Source of the DNA: Caproiciproducens sp. CPB-2
Lineage (GTDB): Bacteria; Bacillota; Clostridia; Oscillospirales; Acutalibacteraceae
NCBI RefSeq assembly: GCF_036287215.1
Contig: NZ_CP142860.1
Coordinates: 2,418,001-2,482,000 of the forward strand
Direction of reading: 5' to 3'
DNA: 64,000 nucleotides
Shown here: piece after piece, positions 36,714-44,379 of the stretch
Layout of the letters: every line of letters starts with the position of its first letter
Position numbering within the stretch: position 1 is the stretch's first letter
Made by a program: the position numbers and the translations under genes
Notes under the pieces: model-generated
The model's database searches: none
Seen by the model: only the letters and a program-made list of their open reading frames with translations
Told to the model about the DNA's origin: nothing

Positions 36714-36721
36714 GTATCCAT

Positions 36722-37372
36722 TCAGTCCGGTTCCAGCAGTTGTGCAAACGAATCAATATACCGATCCGCTTCCCGGAGGATGGTCTCTTTTTCATAGTCC
36801 GAGTACGGGTCGTAAACCCCGCAGGTCCGGAAGCCGCCTGCCTTCGCTCCCCGGATTCCCGCCGAAATGTCCTCGAACACCACGCAGTCCCGCGCGGAAA
36901 GGCCGAGCCGCTGCGCCGCCAGAAGATAGATGTCGGGAAAACCCTTCCCCCTCTCCACCTCGCCCAGATGGGCAAAAGCGTCGAACAGGTCAAAAACGCC
37001 GTTGTTTTTCAGCGCCGGCTCGTACAGTTCGGGGGCCTGCGCAGTCGCGACCGCCAGCCTGACCCCCCGGCTTTTCAATTTCCGGAGGAATTCCCCGGCC
37101 CGGGGCTTCAGCGCGATTTCAAAACGGTATGCCTGTTCGGACATTTCCTTCCAGTCGCGGATGACCTCCGCCGCCGTTTCCGGCAGGGAAAACCGCGCGA
37201 TGGTGTACGCCGCCGCGTCCCGGTAGTTCATAGGCGTAACCTTTTCGACATAGTCGTCCGGCAGGGGGATTCCCCGTTTCGCAAGGAACCGCTGATCGAT
37301 CTGCGCCCAGATTCCCATGGACTCCAGCAAGGTGCCGTCAAGGTCAAAAATCGCGCCTTTCAATTCCTTCAT
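36722..37372 (-). CDS. HAD-superfamily phosphatase in the thiamine operon
   Basis: 216 residues. HAD motif [12 protein letters not shown], motif II VATAQ, the later [15 protein letters not shown] and motif [19 protein letters not shown] place it near beta-phosphoglucomutase-like phosphatases. The ATG overlaps the thiE stop (ATGA), making it the last gene of the thi operon. A phosphatase is needed in thiamine salvage (thiamine monophosphate or pyrimidine phosphates), which is a reasonable but untested role. Confidence 0.8.
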   Translation of the reverse strand: MKELKGAIFDLDGTLLESMGIWAQIDQRFLAKRGIPLPDDYVEKVTPMNYRDAAAYTIARFSLPETAAEVIRDWKEMSEQAYRFEIALKPRAGEFLRKLKSRGVRLAVATAQAPELYEPALKNNGVFDLFDAFAHLGEVERGKGFPDIYLLAAQRLGLSARDCVVFEDISAGIRGAKAGGFRTCGVYDPYSDYEKETILREADRYIDSFAQLLEPD

Positions 37373-38004
37373 GGATTCCCTCCCTGGAAAATCTGTAAAA
37401 GCCCGCGGGCGGCTTCGCGGATGTCGGGCTGTGCGACCACCGCGGAAACCACCGCTAAGCCGTCGATCCCGGTCTTGCAGAACGCGGGGGCGGTTTTCCG
37501 GTTGATCCCCCCGATGACGACAATCGGGATCTGAACCGCCCTGCGGATGGCGTGCAGTTCTTCCATAGAGACGATTGCGGCATCCGTTTTCGTCCCGGTC
37601 GCGTACATGGCGCCCACGCCGAGATAATCCGCGCCATCCTTTTCGGCCCGAACGGCTTCTTCCAGAGTGGACGCGGACACCCCGATGATTTTTTCTTCCC
37701 CCAAAATACGGCGCAGCACGCCGCAGGGCAAATCGCTCTGCCCCACGTGCACGCCATCCGCGTCGACCGCAAGCGCAATGTCCAGCCGGTCGTTGATGAT
37801 CAGAGGGACGCCGTAATGTTCCGTCACCTTTTTCACCGCGAGGGCCGTGTCGTAAAACAGGCGGGAGGGAATATTCTTTTCCCGCAGCTGGATGACCGTA
37901 CAGCCCCCCTGTATCGCCTGCTCCACCGATTCCTCCACCGTAGGGGTGCTCATCAGTTCCCTGTCCGTACAGAGGTACAGGGAATAATCAATTTCAGATT
38001 TCAT
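37369..38004 (-). CDS. thiE: Thiamine-phosphate synthase
   Basis: 211 residues, TIM barrel. Joins hydroxymethylpyrimidine diphosphate and thiazole phosphate into thiamine phosphate. Key segments: [43 protein letters not shown] and VVIGGINRK. Start at 38004 overlaps the end of thiM by 11 bases. Fourth gene in the thi operon. Confidence 0.93.
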   Translation of the reverse strand: MKSEIDYSLYLCTDRELMSTPTVEESVEQAIQGGCTVIQLREKNIPSRLFYDTALAVKKVTEHYGVPLIINDRLDIALAVDADGVHVGQSDLPCGVLRRILGEEKIIGVSASTLEEAVRAEKDGADYLGVGAMYATGTKTDAAIVSMEELHAIRRAVQIPIVVIGGINRKTAPAFCKTGIDGLAVVSAVVAQPDIREAARGLLQIFQGGNP

Positions 38005-38812
38005 TTAGCTTCGCCTTCTCTTCCAATAAAACTGGATTCAGGCGGCTCAGCGCGTCGATCACGGCGATATGAAAGCTGCCGGTGCCGGTCTGGCCCGCCG
38101 CTTCGTACGCAAGCTCGCCCGCGATTCCCATGGAAGCGATTCCGGAGACCGCCGCCGTAAATCCGTCCCGCAGCGCGCCCGCGTAGGCGCCGACCAGCGC
38201 GGAGGTCATGCAGCCGGTACCGGTCACCCTGCTGAGCATGGGATGTCCGTTGCGTATTTTGACGACGCGCTTCCCGTCGGCAATCACGTCTACCGCACCG
38301 GTAACAGCAGCCGTGCAGCCCAGCTTTTCCGCAACGGCTTTTGCGACGGCAACCGCGTCGTTGCCGCCGTCGGCCTCGGAGGCATCCACTCCCTTCGTCG
38401 AAGCGCCCAGCCCCGCGACAAAGGAGACTTCGGAAATATTCCCGCGCAGGACCGTAAGCCTGACCTGCTCCAGGATTTCTCTGGTCGCGTCGTTGCGCAG
38501 TTTGGACGCACCCGCGCCGACCGGGTCAAACACGACGGGGATCCCGAGTTCGTTCGCTCTTTTCCCCGCCGCAAGCATGGAGGCGATGGTGCGCTGGTTC
38601 AGTGTGCCGATATTCAGCACCAGCGCGGAAGAAATAGCGGAAATATCGGCCGCTTCCGCAATGTCGTCCGCCATAATGGGCGAAGCGCCGATGGCAAGCA
38701 GCGCGTTTGCACAGTCGTTGACCGTCACATAGTTGGTGATATTATGTACCAGCGGAACCTTTTCCCTCAGGACACGGATTGCGTTTGATACTTCTTTGGT
38801 GATCTGATTCAT
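37994..38812 (-). CDS. thiM: Hydroxyethylthiazole kinase
   Basis: 272 residues, ribokinase-like fold. Phosphorylates salvaged hydroxyethylthiazole. Motifs: [33 protein letters not shown] and the catalytic [16 protein letters not shown] at 38812 follows GAGGATGAAACA. With no thiazole synthesis genes in the operon, thiazole is probably salvaged. Confidence 0.93.
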   Translation of the reverse strand: MNQITKEVSNAIRVLREKVPLVHNITNYVTVNDCANALLAIGASPIMADDIAEAADISAISSALVLNIGTLNQRTIASMLAAGKRANELGIPVVFDPVGAGASKLRNDATREILEQVRLTVLRGNISEVSFVAGLGASTKGVDASEADGGNDAVAVAKAVAEKLGCTAAVTGAVDVIADGKRVVKIRNGHPMLSRVTGTGCMTSALVGAYAGALRDGFTAAVSGIASMGIAGELAYEAAGQTGTGSFHIAVIDALSRLNPVLLEEKAKLNEI

Positions 38813-38842
38813 TGTTTCATCCTCCGGATATTTATTTCTCTT

Positions 38843-40156
38843 TTATTTTTCAGAGCAGAATTCTACTTTTTTGCCTTCCAAAATCAGGTTGGTCGTACGG
38901 ACGGCGCACATTTTTCCGCACATGGAACAGGTGTGGCGGTCGGCGGGAGGGGTGCTTTCAAAGTAGTCCCTTGCCTTCTCCCCGTCTATGGCGACCCGGA
39001 ACATTTCGTCCCAGTCCATCCTGTGGCGCGCGTGTGCCATCTGATTGTCGAGGTCGCGCGCATGGGGAACGCCTTTCGCGATATCCGCCGCGTGCGCGGC
39101 AATTTTGCTGGCGATGATTCCCTCCTTGACATCGTTCAGATCCGGCAGGCGAAGGTGCTCCGCCGGGGTGACGTAGCACAGGAAATCCGCGCCGCTGGCA
39201 GCCGCAATCGCTCCGCCGATGGCGGAAGTGATGTGGTCGTAGCCGGGAGCGATGTCGGTGACCAGAGGTCCCAGCACATAGAACGGCGCGTTGTGGCAAA
39301 GCCGCTTCTGCAGCGTCATATTGGCCGCGATCTCATTCATGGCCATGTGTCCCGGGCCTTCCACCATGACCTGCACATTCTTTTCCCACGCGTGTCCGGT
39401 CAGGTTCCCCAGTTCGATCAGCTCCCCGATCTGCCCCGCGTCGGTGCTGTCGTCCAGGCAGCCGGGACGAAGCGCGTCGCCCAGGCTGATGGTCACGTCG
39501 TATTCGCGCAGGATTTCCAGCACTTCGTCATAGTACTCGTAAAACGGGTTCTCATTGCCCGTCATCTCCATCCACGCAAAAAGCAAAGAGCCTCCCCGGG
39601 AAACAATGTTCATGATACGGCCCTCCCTGCGGAAGCTCTCCACCGCGCGGCGGTTGATGCCCGCGTGAATCGTCATGAAGTCCACGCCTTCCTTCGCGTG
39701 CGCCTCCACCACCTTCAGAAAATCCTTCGCGGAGATTTCCAGCAAATCCTTTTCCAGATACCCGATCGCATCGTACATGGGCACCGTGCCGATCATCGCG
39801 GGGGATTTCGCAATCAGCTCCCGCCGGAAGGTATTGGTTTTGCCGTAATTGCTCAGGTCCATGATTGCTTCCGCGCCGAAGCGGAGCGCCATGTCCACCT
39901 TCTGCATTTCCACATCGTAATTTTTGCAGTCGCCCGAAATTCCCAGATTGACGTTGATTTTTGTTTTCAGTCCCGCGCCGATTCCTTCCGGGGACAGGGC
40001 CGTATGGTGAATATTGGCCGGAATGGCGACCTGCCCGGATGCCACCAGCTCCCGCAGCTTTTCGGGCTCCATGGATTCTTTTTCCGCCACCACGGCCATC
40101 TCTTTGGTGACAATGCCCTTTTTGGCCGCTTCCATCTGCGTGTGATATGTTCTCAT
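38843..40156 (-). CDS. thiC: Phosphomethylpyrimidine synthase (radical SAM)
   Basis: 437 residues, the shorter form found in many Clostridia. Converts aminoimidazole ribotide into hydroxymethylpyrimidine phosphate. Conserved stretches: [34 protein letters not shown] and [21 protein letters not shown]. The C-terminal iron-sulfur cysteines read CSMCGKMC, one residue tighter than the CX2CX4C of E. coli ThiC. The ATG overlaps the thiD stop and follows GGAGGATTATTACA. Confidence 0.94.
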   Translation of the reverse strand: MRTYHTQMEAAKKGIVTKEMAVVAEKESMEPEKLRELVASGQVAIPANIHHTALSPEGIGAGLKTKINVNLGISGDCKNYDVEMQKVDMALRFGAEAIMDLSNYGKTNTFRRELIAKSPAMIGTVPMYDAIGYLEKDLLEISAKDFLKVVEAHAKEGVDFMTIHAGINRRAVESFRREGRIMNIVSRGGSLLFAWMEMTGNENPFYEYYDEVLEILREYDVTISLGDALRPGCLDDSTDAGQIGELIELGNLTGHAWEKNVQVMVEGPGHMAMNEIAANMTLQKRLCHNAPFYVLGPLVTDIAPGYDHITSAIGGAIAAASGADFLCYVTPAEHLRLPDLNDVKEGIIASKIAAHAADIAKGVPHARDLDNQMAHARHRMDWDEMFRVAIDGEKARDYFESTPPADRHTCSMCGKMCAVRTTNLILEGKKVEFCSEK

Positions 40157-40956
40157 TGTAATAATCCTCCGTTTTTATATAAATTGTAAAAATGATTGGT
40201 CGGGCCGTGACCTTTGCCGACCGGCAGCGCGTGCCGGATGGCTGTGGTAACGTATTCTTTCGCGGCGCCGACGGCCTCGGGAACGTCCATTCCGTTCGCA
40301 AGGTTCGCCGCGATGGCGGAGGAAAGGGTACAGCCCGTACCGTGGGTATTTTTTGTGGGAATCCGCTCCGTCCGAAACGGATGGATTTCTTCCCCATCAA
40401 ACAAAATGTCCACCGCGTCGCCCTCCAGATGCCCGCCTTTGACCAGCACATGCCGGGGGCCCATGCTCCTCAGGACAGCCGCGGCTTTTTCCATATCCCC
40501 GACGGTGCGGATTTCCATGCCGGTGATGGCTTCCGCTTCCGGGATATTGGGCGTGAGCAGAAAAGCCTGCGGCAGCATTTCTGCTTTCAGCGTTTCCAGC
40601 GCGTCCGGGTGCATCAGGGCGCGGCCGCCCTTCGCGACCATCACCGGGTCCAGCACCACGCCGCCGGGCCGGTAAAAACGCAGCCTTTCCGCGACCGTCT
40701 TCATCTGCTCCGCGCCGGAAAGCATGCCGATTTTTACCCCGTCCACCGCGATATCTTCAAACACGGCGTCGATCTGGTCGGCGACAATCTGAGGCGGGAT
40801 ATCCTGAATGGAAATCACGCGGCTGGTGTTTTCCGCCACCACCGAAACAATGACGCTCATGCCAAAGGCCCCGTGCGCGGCAAAGGTTTTCAGGTCGGCC
40901 TGGATTCCGGCTCCGCCGCTGCAGTCGGAACCCGCAATGGTCAGTAAATTTTTGAT
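40153..40956 (-). CDS. thiD: Hydroxymethylpyrimidine (phosphate) kinase, apparent ATC start
   Basis: About 267 residues, ribokinase fold; phosphorylates HMP and HMP-P. The N-terminus [17 protein letters not shown] and the later [15 protein letters not shown] and [17 protein letters not shown] are classical. The expected first codon is ATC (40954-40956): AAGGAGGAG sits exactly six bases upstream, and family members begin M-K-N-x-LTIAGSD. In-frame ATG (41007) and GTG (40992) lie upstream, the former inside the riboswitch terminator, so they are poor starts. Either a rare AUC start or a start-codon mutation. First gene of the operon. Confidence 0.85.
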   Translation of the reverse strand: MKNLLTIAGSDCSGGAGIQADLKTFAAHGAFGMSVIVSVVAENTSRVISIQDIPPQIVADQIDAVFEDIAVDGVKIGMLSGAEQMKTVAERLRFYRPGGVVLDPVMVAKGGRALMHPDALETLKAEMLPQAFLLTPNIPEAEAITGMEIRTVGDMEKAAAVLRSMGPRHVLVKGGHLEGDAVDILFDGEEIHPFRTERIPTKNTHGTGCTLSSAIAANLANGMDVPEAVGAAKEYVTTAIRHALPVGKGHGPTNHFYNLYKNGGLLQ

Positions 40957-40977
40957 AGCTAACTCCTCCTTCTGAAA

Positions 40978-41007
40978 TAAAAAAATGCCCACCGTCAAGG
41001 CGAGCAT
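40978..41007 (-). terminator. Expression-platform terminator of TPP riboswitch 3
   Basis: Minus strand: ATGCTCGCC/GGTGGGCAT stem with loop TTGAC and seven T. It is the last control point before thiD. Confidence 0.8.
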
Positions 41008-41017
41008 AAAAGAACCG

Positions 41018-41101
41018 GATTGTGCTCCCTACGACAGCGTTAACTGACAGGTTCAAAGGGTCAGGTTTTACCTTCTCAACTCGGATGAGTCCCCCCGCGT
41101 C
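41018..41101 (-). ncRNA. TPP riboswitch aptamer 3 (proximal)
   Basis: Contains the THI-box core: GTTGAGAAGG, ACCCTTTGAACCTGT and GTAGGGA. It differs from copies 1 and 2 in the 3' part (GTTAACGCTGTC in place of GGCTAATACCGAG). It is followed by its own terminator at 40978-41007. Confidence 0.88.
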
Positions 41102-41110
41102 TATTTAATT

Positions 41111-41140
41111 AAAAAAGCGTCCACCCAAACAGGTGAACGC
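41111..41140 (-). terminator. Terminator of TPP riboswitch 2
   Basis: GCGTTCACC/GGTGGACGC stem followed by six T on the minus strand. Identical to the terminator at 41240-41269. Confidence 0.85.
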
Positions 41141-41144
41141 GAAT

Positions 41145-41230
41145 CAGTCAACGTTCCCTACCTCGGTATTAGCCGACAGGTTCAAAGGGTCAGGTTTTAC
41201 CTTCTCAACTCGGATGAGTCCCCCCGCGTC
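41145..41230 (-). ncRNA. TPP riboswitch aptamer 2 (middle)
   Basis: The core GTTGAGAAGG, ACCCTTTGAACCTGTC and GGCTAATACCGAGGTAGGGA is complete. Its 5' end (GACGCGGGGGG) pairs less well with the 3' end than in copy 1, so the closing P1 stem may be weaker. Confidence 0.88.
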
Positions 41231-41239
41231 TATTTAATT

Positions 41240-41269
41240 AAAAAAGCGTCCACCCAAACAGGTGAACGC
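41240..41269 (-). terminator. Terminator of TPP riboswitch 1
   Basis: Same nine-pair stem and six-T tail as the terminator of copy 2, 129 bases further upstream in the transcript. Confidence 0.85.
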
Positions 41270-41273
41270 GAAT

Positions 41274-41358
41274 CAGTCAACGTTCCCTACCTCGGTATTA
41301 GCCGACAGGTTCAAAGGGTCAGGTTTTACCTTCTCAACTCCATGAGTTCCCCCCGTTG
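41274..41358 (-). ncRNA. TPP riboswitch aptamer 1 (distal)
   Basis: Complete THI element with a good closing stem (CAACG/CGTTG). The consensus pieces GTTGAGAAGG, ACCCTTTGAACCTGTC and GCTAATACCGAGGTAGGGA are present. First aptamer made by RNA polymerase. Confidence 0.9.
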
Positions 41359-41503
41359 TATTTTATTATATACTGTATTGGAATGCCTGTCAATCCGTCT
41401 TCCGTCCGTATTTTTCCACGCCGCTTTGGTACAGGGAACACCGTAAACGGAAGGAAACCGGCAGTCCGGCGAATTTTTTATCCCATGGAACCCATTATGA
41501 ACG

Positions 41504-41845
41504 CTATTGGATAGCCTCCCTGCCGCGTTCCCCCGTACGGATACGGACGGCGTCGCTGATGTCGGAAATAAAGATTTTTCCGTCGCCGTATTCCCCGGTG
41601 TACGCCTTTTCGACGATGCTGTCCACAACCGTATCGGCCTGTTCGTCCAGAACGATCATTTCAATTTTGATTTTCGGCAGGAACTGGCAGTCGACCTCCG
41701 TACCCCTTACAAATTCCTTCCAGCCCTTTTGACTGCCGCAGCCCATGACCTGCATAATGCTCAGGCCGTTGAGCTGGAGAGAATCGAGGATTTCTTTGAT
41801 ATCTTCCAGCTGATCCGGACGTATAAACGCTTCAATTTTTTTCAT
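41504..41845 (-). CDS. glnK: PII-family nitrogen regulator with atypical T-loop
   Basis: 113 residues. The PII fold is clear: MKKIEAFIRPDQLEDIKE, FLPKIKIEMIV, YGDGKIFI and VRIRTGERGREAI. It should bind ATP/ADP and 2-oxoglutarate and plug the ammonium channel. The T-loop (GWKEFVRGTEVDCQF) lacks the tyrosine that is uridylylated in E. coli PII, having Val at that place. It follows amtB by 20 bases, the usual order. Confidence 0.9.
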   Translation of the reverse strand: MKKIEAFIRPDQLEDIKEILDSLQLNGLSIMQVMGCGSQKGWKEFVRGTEVDCQFLPKIKIEMIVLDEQADTVVDSIVEKAYTGEYGDGKIFISDISDAVRIRTGERGREAIQ

Positions 41846-41865
41846 ATCTTCACCATTCTCATTTC

Positions 41866-43101
41866 TTAATCCATCCCGTTAAACGCCGGGTAAGCGGATT
41901 CCCCGTGCTGGGAAGCGTCGAGCCCCACATTCTCGTCTTTCTGGGAAACCTTGATGCCGCCCGTAACAGCCGAAGCGATGCTCCCGGCGATCAGGGTACC
42001 GACAACCGCGATGACAACGGTGATGGCGATTGCCGCAAGCTGGCGCAGGAACAGGTTCGCATTGCCGAAGATCAGCCCGTTCCACGCCGCCGCGGAATTG
42101 ATGGATTTCTGCGTAAAAATACCCGTCGCAATACCGCCCCATATTCCGCCGACGCCATGGCACCCGAACACATCCAGCGCGTCGTCATAGCCGAATTTCG
42201 GCTTCACAACGGTAATGAAGAAATAGCAGATGGGACTGACCATGGCCCCGATGACCAAAGCCGCCCAGACGGGAACGAAGCCCGCTCCGGGAGTAATCGC
42301 CACAAGGCCGATCACCAGTCCGGTGGAAGCGCCCACAATCGTCGGTTTTCCGCTCGTGACCACTTCGATCATCAGCCAGGAAAGCATCGCCGCGGCAGCC
42401 GAGGTATTCGTTGTCAGAAAAGCGTGAACGGCAAGCTCGTTCGCTGCTAATGCGCTGCCCGCGTTAAAGCCGAACCAGCCGAACCACAGAAGCGCGGCGC
42501 CCATAAAAATCATCGGCGCGTTGTGCGGGCGGTAAGTCGCCTTGCCGTAATTTTTCCTCTTGCCGAGAAAGATGGCAAGGACAAGGGCGCTGACGCCGGA
42601 GCTGATATGTACCACGTTGCCCCCCGCAAAATCCACGGAACCGATGTCGAACAGGAACCCTCCGCCCCAGACCATGTGCGCAAGGGGATAGTAGACGATC
42701 AGGGACCAGATGGCCGTAAAAACAACGAGAGAGGAAAACTTCATCCTTTCGGCAACCGCGCCGGTCATCAGCGCGGGCGTGATGATGGCAAACATCATCT
42801 GGAAAACGGCAAAAGTCAGCGTGTTGGGGTAAGGAAGCGTTGTATCCGTAAAGCCATTAAAATTCATTCCCACCCATTTCAGATTTCCGATGATACCGGC
42901 GATATCCCCGCTGAAGGAAAGGGAAAAGCCGACCAGCACCCACAAAACGGAAGCCACCCCCATCAGAACAACCGAAGACATCAACGTATTGATAATATTT
43001 TTCCGCTTAACAAAACCGCCGTAAAAAAATGCCAGGCCCGGTGTCATAAGAAGTACCAGAGCTGAGGAGGTCAGCATCCACGCCACATCTCCATGATCCA
43101 T
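41866..43101 (-). CDS. amtB: Ammonium transporter
   Basis: 411 residues with about eleven membrane segments. The Amt signature FFYGGFVKRKN and DFAGGNVVHISSGVSAL are present, as is the GCHGVGGIWG segment with a pore histidine. ATG at 43101 follows AGGGGTTTGAAC; a TTG two codons earlier is less likely. Conducts ammonium under nitrogen limitation, gated by the GlnK protein encoded next. A terminator-type hairpin in the leader suggests transcription attenuation. Confidence 0.93.
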   Translation of the reverse strand: MDHGDVAWMLTSSALVLLMTPGLAFFYGGFVKRKNIINTLMSSVVLMGVASVLWVLVGFSLSFSGDIAGIIGNLKWVGMNFNGFTDTTLPYPNTLTFAVFQMMFAIITPALMTGAVAERMKFSSLVVFTAIWSLIVYYPLAHMVWGGGFLFDIGSVDFAGGNVVHISSGVSALVLAIFLGKRKNYGKATYRPHNAPMIFMGAALLWFGWFGFNAGSALAANELAVHAFLTTNTSAAAAMLSWLMIEVVTSGKPTIVGASTGLVIGLVAITPGAGFVPVWAALVIGAMVSPICYFFITVVKPKFGYDDALDVFGCHGVGGIWGGIATGIFTQKSINSAAAWNGLIFGNANLFLRQLAAIAITVVIAVVGTLIAGSIASAVTGGIKVSQKDENVGLDASQHGESAYPAFNGMD

Positions 43102-43139
43102 GTTCAAACCCCTATTCTTTTGTTTTTTGCAGAAAAAAT

Positions 43140-43200
43140 AAAAAGGTCAATAAAGCAATACATGAAAGTAAAGCTTTATTGACCTCATTGCCAATAAGAC
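43140..43200 (-). promoter_or_regulatory. amtB leader attenuator
   Basis: On the minus strand AGGTCAATAAAGC and GCTTTATTGACCT (43144-43156 and 43173-43185) form a 13-pair stem followed by TTTTATTTTTT, a complete terminator within the 5' leader. TTATTG just upstream could pair with CAATAA of its first arm as an antiterminator. A GGCGGCC/GGCTGCC hairpin (43207-43234) precedes it. Confidence 0.65.
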
Positions 43201-43247
43201 GCGTCGGCAGGCAGCCTTCTGCTCACGGCCGCCTTTATTACCAAAAT

Positions 43248-43276
43248 ATATTAATCTATTTTGGAGCATCTGTCAA
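43248..43276 (-). promoter_or_regulatory. amtB promoter
   Basis: Minus strand TTGACA (43271-43276), 17 bases, TAATAT (43248-43253). The leader to amtB is about 140 bases long. The left end of the prophage-like element lies directly upstream. Confidence 0.75.
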
Positions 43277-43286
43277 GCGGAAAAAT

Positions 43287-43301
43287 TCAAAATCAATCGT
43301 T
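43287..43301 (+). repeat. Candidate attL: 15-base direct repeat, left copy
   Basis: TCAAAATCAATCGTT here is identical to 56618-56632. The two copies bracket all phage-like and transposon-like genes in the window (13.3 kb). Confidence 0.55.
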
Positions 43302-43317
43302 CGAAGATTGTAACATT

Positions 43318-43380
43318 AAATGCGAAAGGTACATTTCACCAATTCAAAGGTGAAATCGTACCGGACGCATTTATTTTTTT
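43318..43380 (+). terminator. Terminator at the left end of the element
   Basis: Three stacked stems (AAATGCG/CGCATTT, GGTAC/GTACC, TTTCACC/GGTGAAA) followed by ATTTTTTT. No gene precedes it on this strand, so it may insulate amtB from the element or be left over from a deleted gene. Confidence 0.75.
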
Positions 43381-43416
43381 GCCATAGAACAGCCGAAAGC
43401 GCAAGGAGGAAGCACG

Positions 43417-44223
43417 ATGAAAGTTGCAACTATACAGGACGCTTGGAAAGAGGTCAACAAGATTTTCCCGACGGATTACGAGAAAGACGAAGATTCAAGC
43501 CGCCGCGCCGGATATGACATTTACAGACACCCGACACTTAACTACTATAACCGCATTTGTGATTTAGGTTGCAGGCTGGAAGTTCTCACGGGTGAGTACG
43601 GCGAAACCGTAACAAACATTTGGATTGAAGCGGAAGTTGCAGAGGAAAGCAACGAGAGCGGGACGGAAAATGCCGCCGCCCTCCCCGGCTACGGTGAAAT
43701 GCTTGCCGAAAAAATCAGAACAACGACAACCGACTTTTCAAAGATAACCGACTTTGAAAAATTCCTCCTTGATAGAGGGTGGGCGTTCAAAACCGAAGAA
43801 GCGTTGCGGGCGGGATATGACAGGGCTTGGAAATGCTCACGCGGCATTCTTCTTACGGAAGATGAATTTGCCGCAGAAGCAGGAATGGGAATCAGCGATT
43901 TTTCACAATGGAGTGAGAACACGGCGGGAGAGGTTTACAACGCGCTTGCGGAGTTTGTAAAGGCTGGAAAACTCACCGCTTCCGAGGTTTACAGGTACGC
44001 ATACCACAAATGGTGCTTGCGGAAGCCAGAAGCGATTGTTGCATATCAAGAGGGGCGCGACAAGTGGATAGTCAATAATTGCGACACGGAAATATCAGAG
44101 GACGAAGCAAAGGTTGCAGTAAATAGCGAATGGGGATTTGAAGCAAGCCGTATTAAGATCATCGGAACGCCCTATCATCAAAGGAAAGTGTATCCCTCCG
44201 TCGTGGTGACAGAACGATGGTAA
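43417..44223 (+). CDS. Hypothetical protein of the prophage-like element
   Basis: 268 residues, mixed charged/aromatic, soluble, with no signal peptide or membrane segment. AAGGAGGAAGCACG precedes the ATG. The middle (about 85-200) is helical by composition. I do not recognise the family. It lies directly before the reverse transcriptase, separated by a GC-rich structured interval, and on the same strand as the lysis genes. Confidence 0.7.
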   Translation: MKVATIQDAWKEVNKIFPTDYEKDEDSSRRAGYDIYRHPTLNYYNRICDLGCRLEVLTGEYGETVTNIWIEAEVAEESNESGTENAAALPGYGEMLAEKIRTTTTDFSKITDFEKFLLDRGWAFKTEEALRAGYDRAWKCSRGILLTEDEFAAEAGMGISDFSQWSENTAGEVYNALAEFVKAGKLTASEVYRYAYHKWCLRKPEAIVAYQEGRDKWIVNNCDTEISEDEAKVAVNSEWGFEASRIKIIGTPYHQRKVYPSVVVTERW

Positions 44224-44379
44224 ATACAAGATTGGTGAAGCCGCGGGGCGGCTTCCGTCCCGCCGCGGGCGCGTGGCGGGGTCCGATGATAAAGCATTGC
44301 AAAGACCACAACGGCGGGAATCCGTCGGGGTGGTCATTTTCATGCAAGGTGGAATCTATACACGGCAAGGAGTTTTTTT
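44224..44379 (+). ncRNA. GC-rich structured interval before the reverse transcriptase
   Basis: 156 bases with two strong hairpins: 44240-44268 (CCGCGG.GGCGG against CCGCCGCGG) and 44304-44335 (GACCAC/GTGGTC closing CGGCGG/CCGTCG). Base composition differs from the genes around it. GGCTTCCGTCCCGCC (44250-44264) would read GFRPA, the kind of ending seen in many retroelement variable domains. It may be the remains of a template-repeat RNA; no second copy of a repeat was found. Confidence 0.35.

Larger units (their letters stand above)
41046..41340. repeat. 129-base tandem repeat carrying riboswitch and terminator
   Basis: 41046-41211 is identical to 41175-41340, a 166-base match at a 129-base period. 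The unit holds one aptamer plus one terminator, so the extra riboswitch arose by recent tandem duplication, or was created in assembly. Confidence 0.9.

Noticed and set aside
40954..41007. ATG at 41007 as thiD start
   Set aside because: It lies in the riboswitch terminator stem, has no ribosome site and adds residues absent from ThiD proteins.
41033..41062. tRNA-like GGTTCAAA segment
   Set aside because: It is the conserved TTTGAACC core of the TPP aptamer read on the other strand; no cloverleaf surrounds it.
41046..41340. CRISPR-like repeats
   Set aside because: Only two and a half units of 129 bases without spacers; every unit is a TPP aptamer plus terminator.
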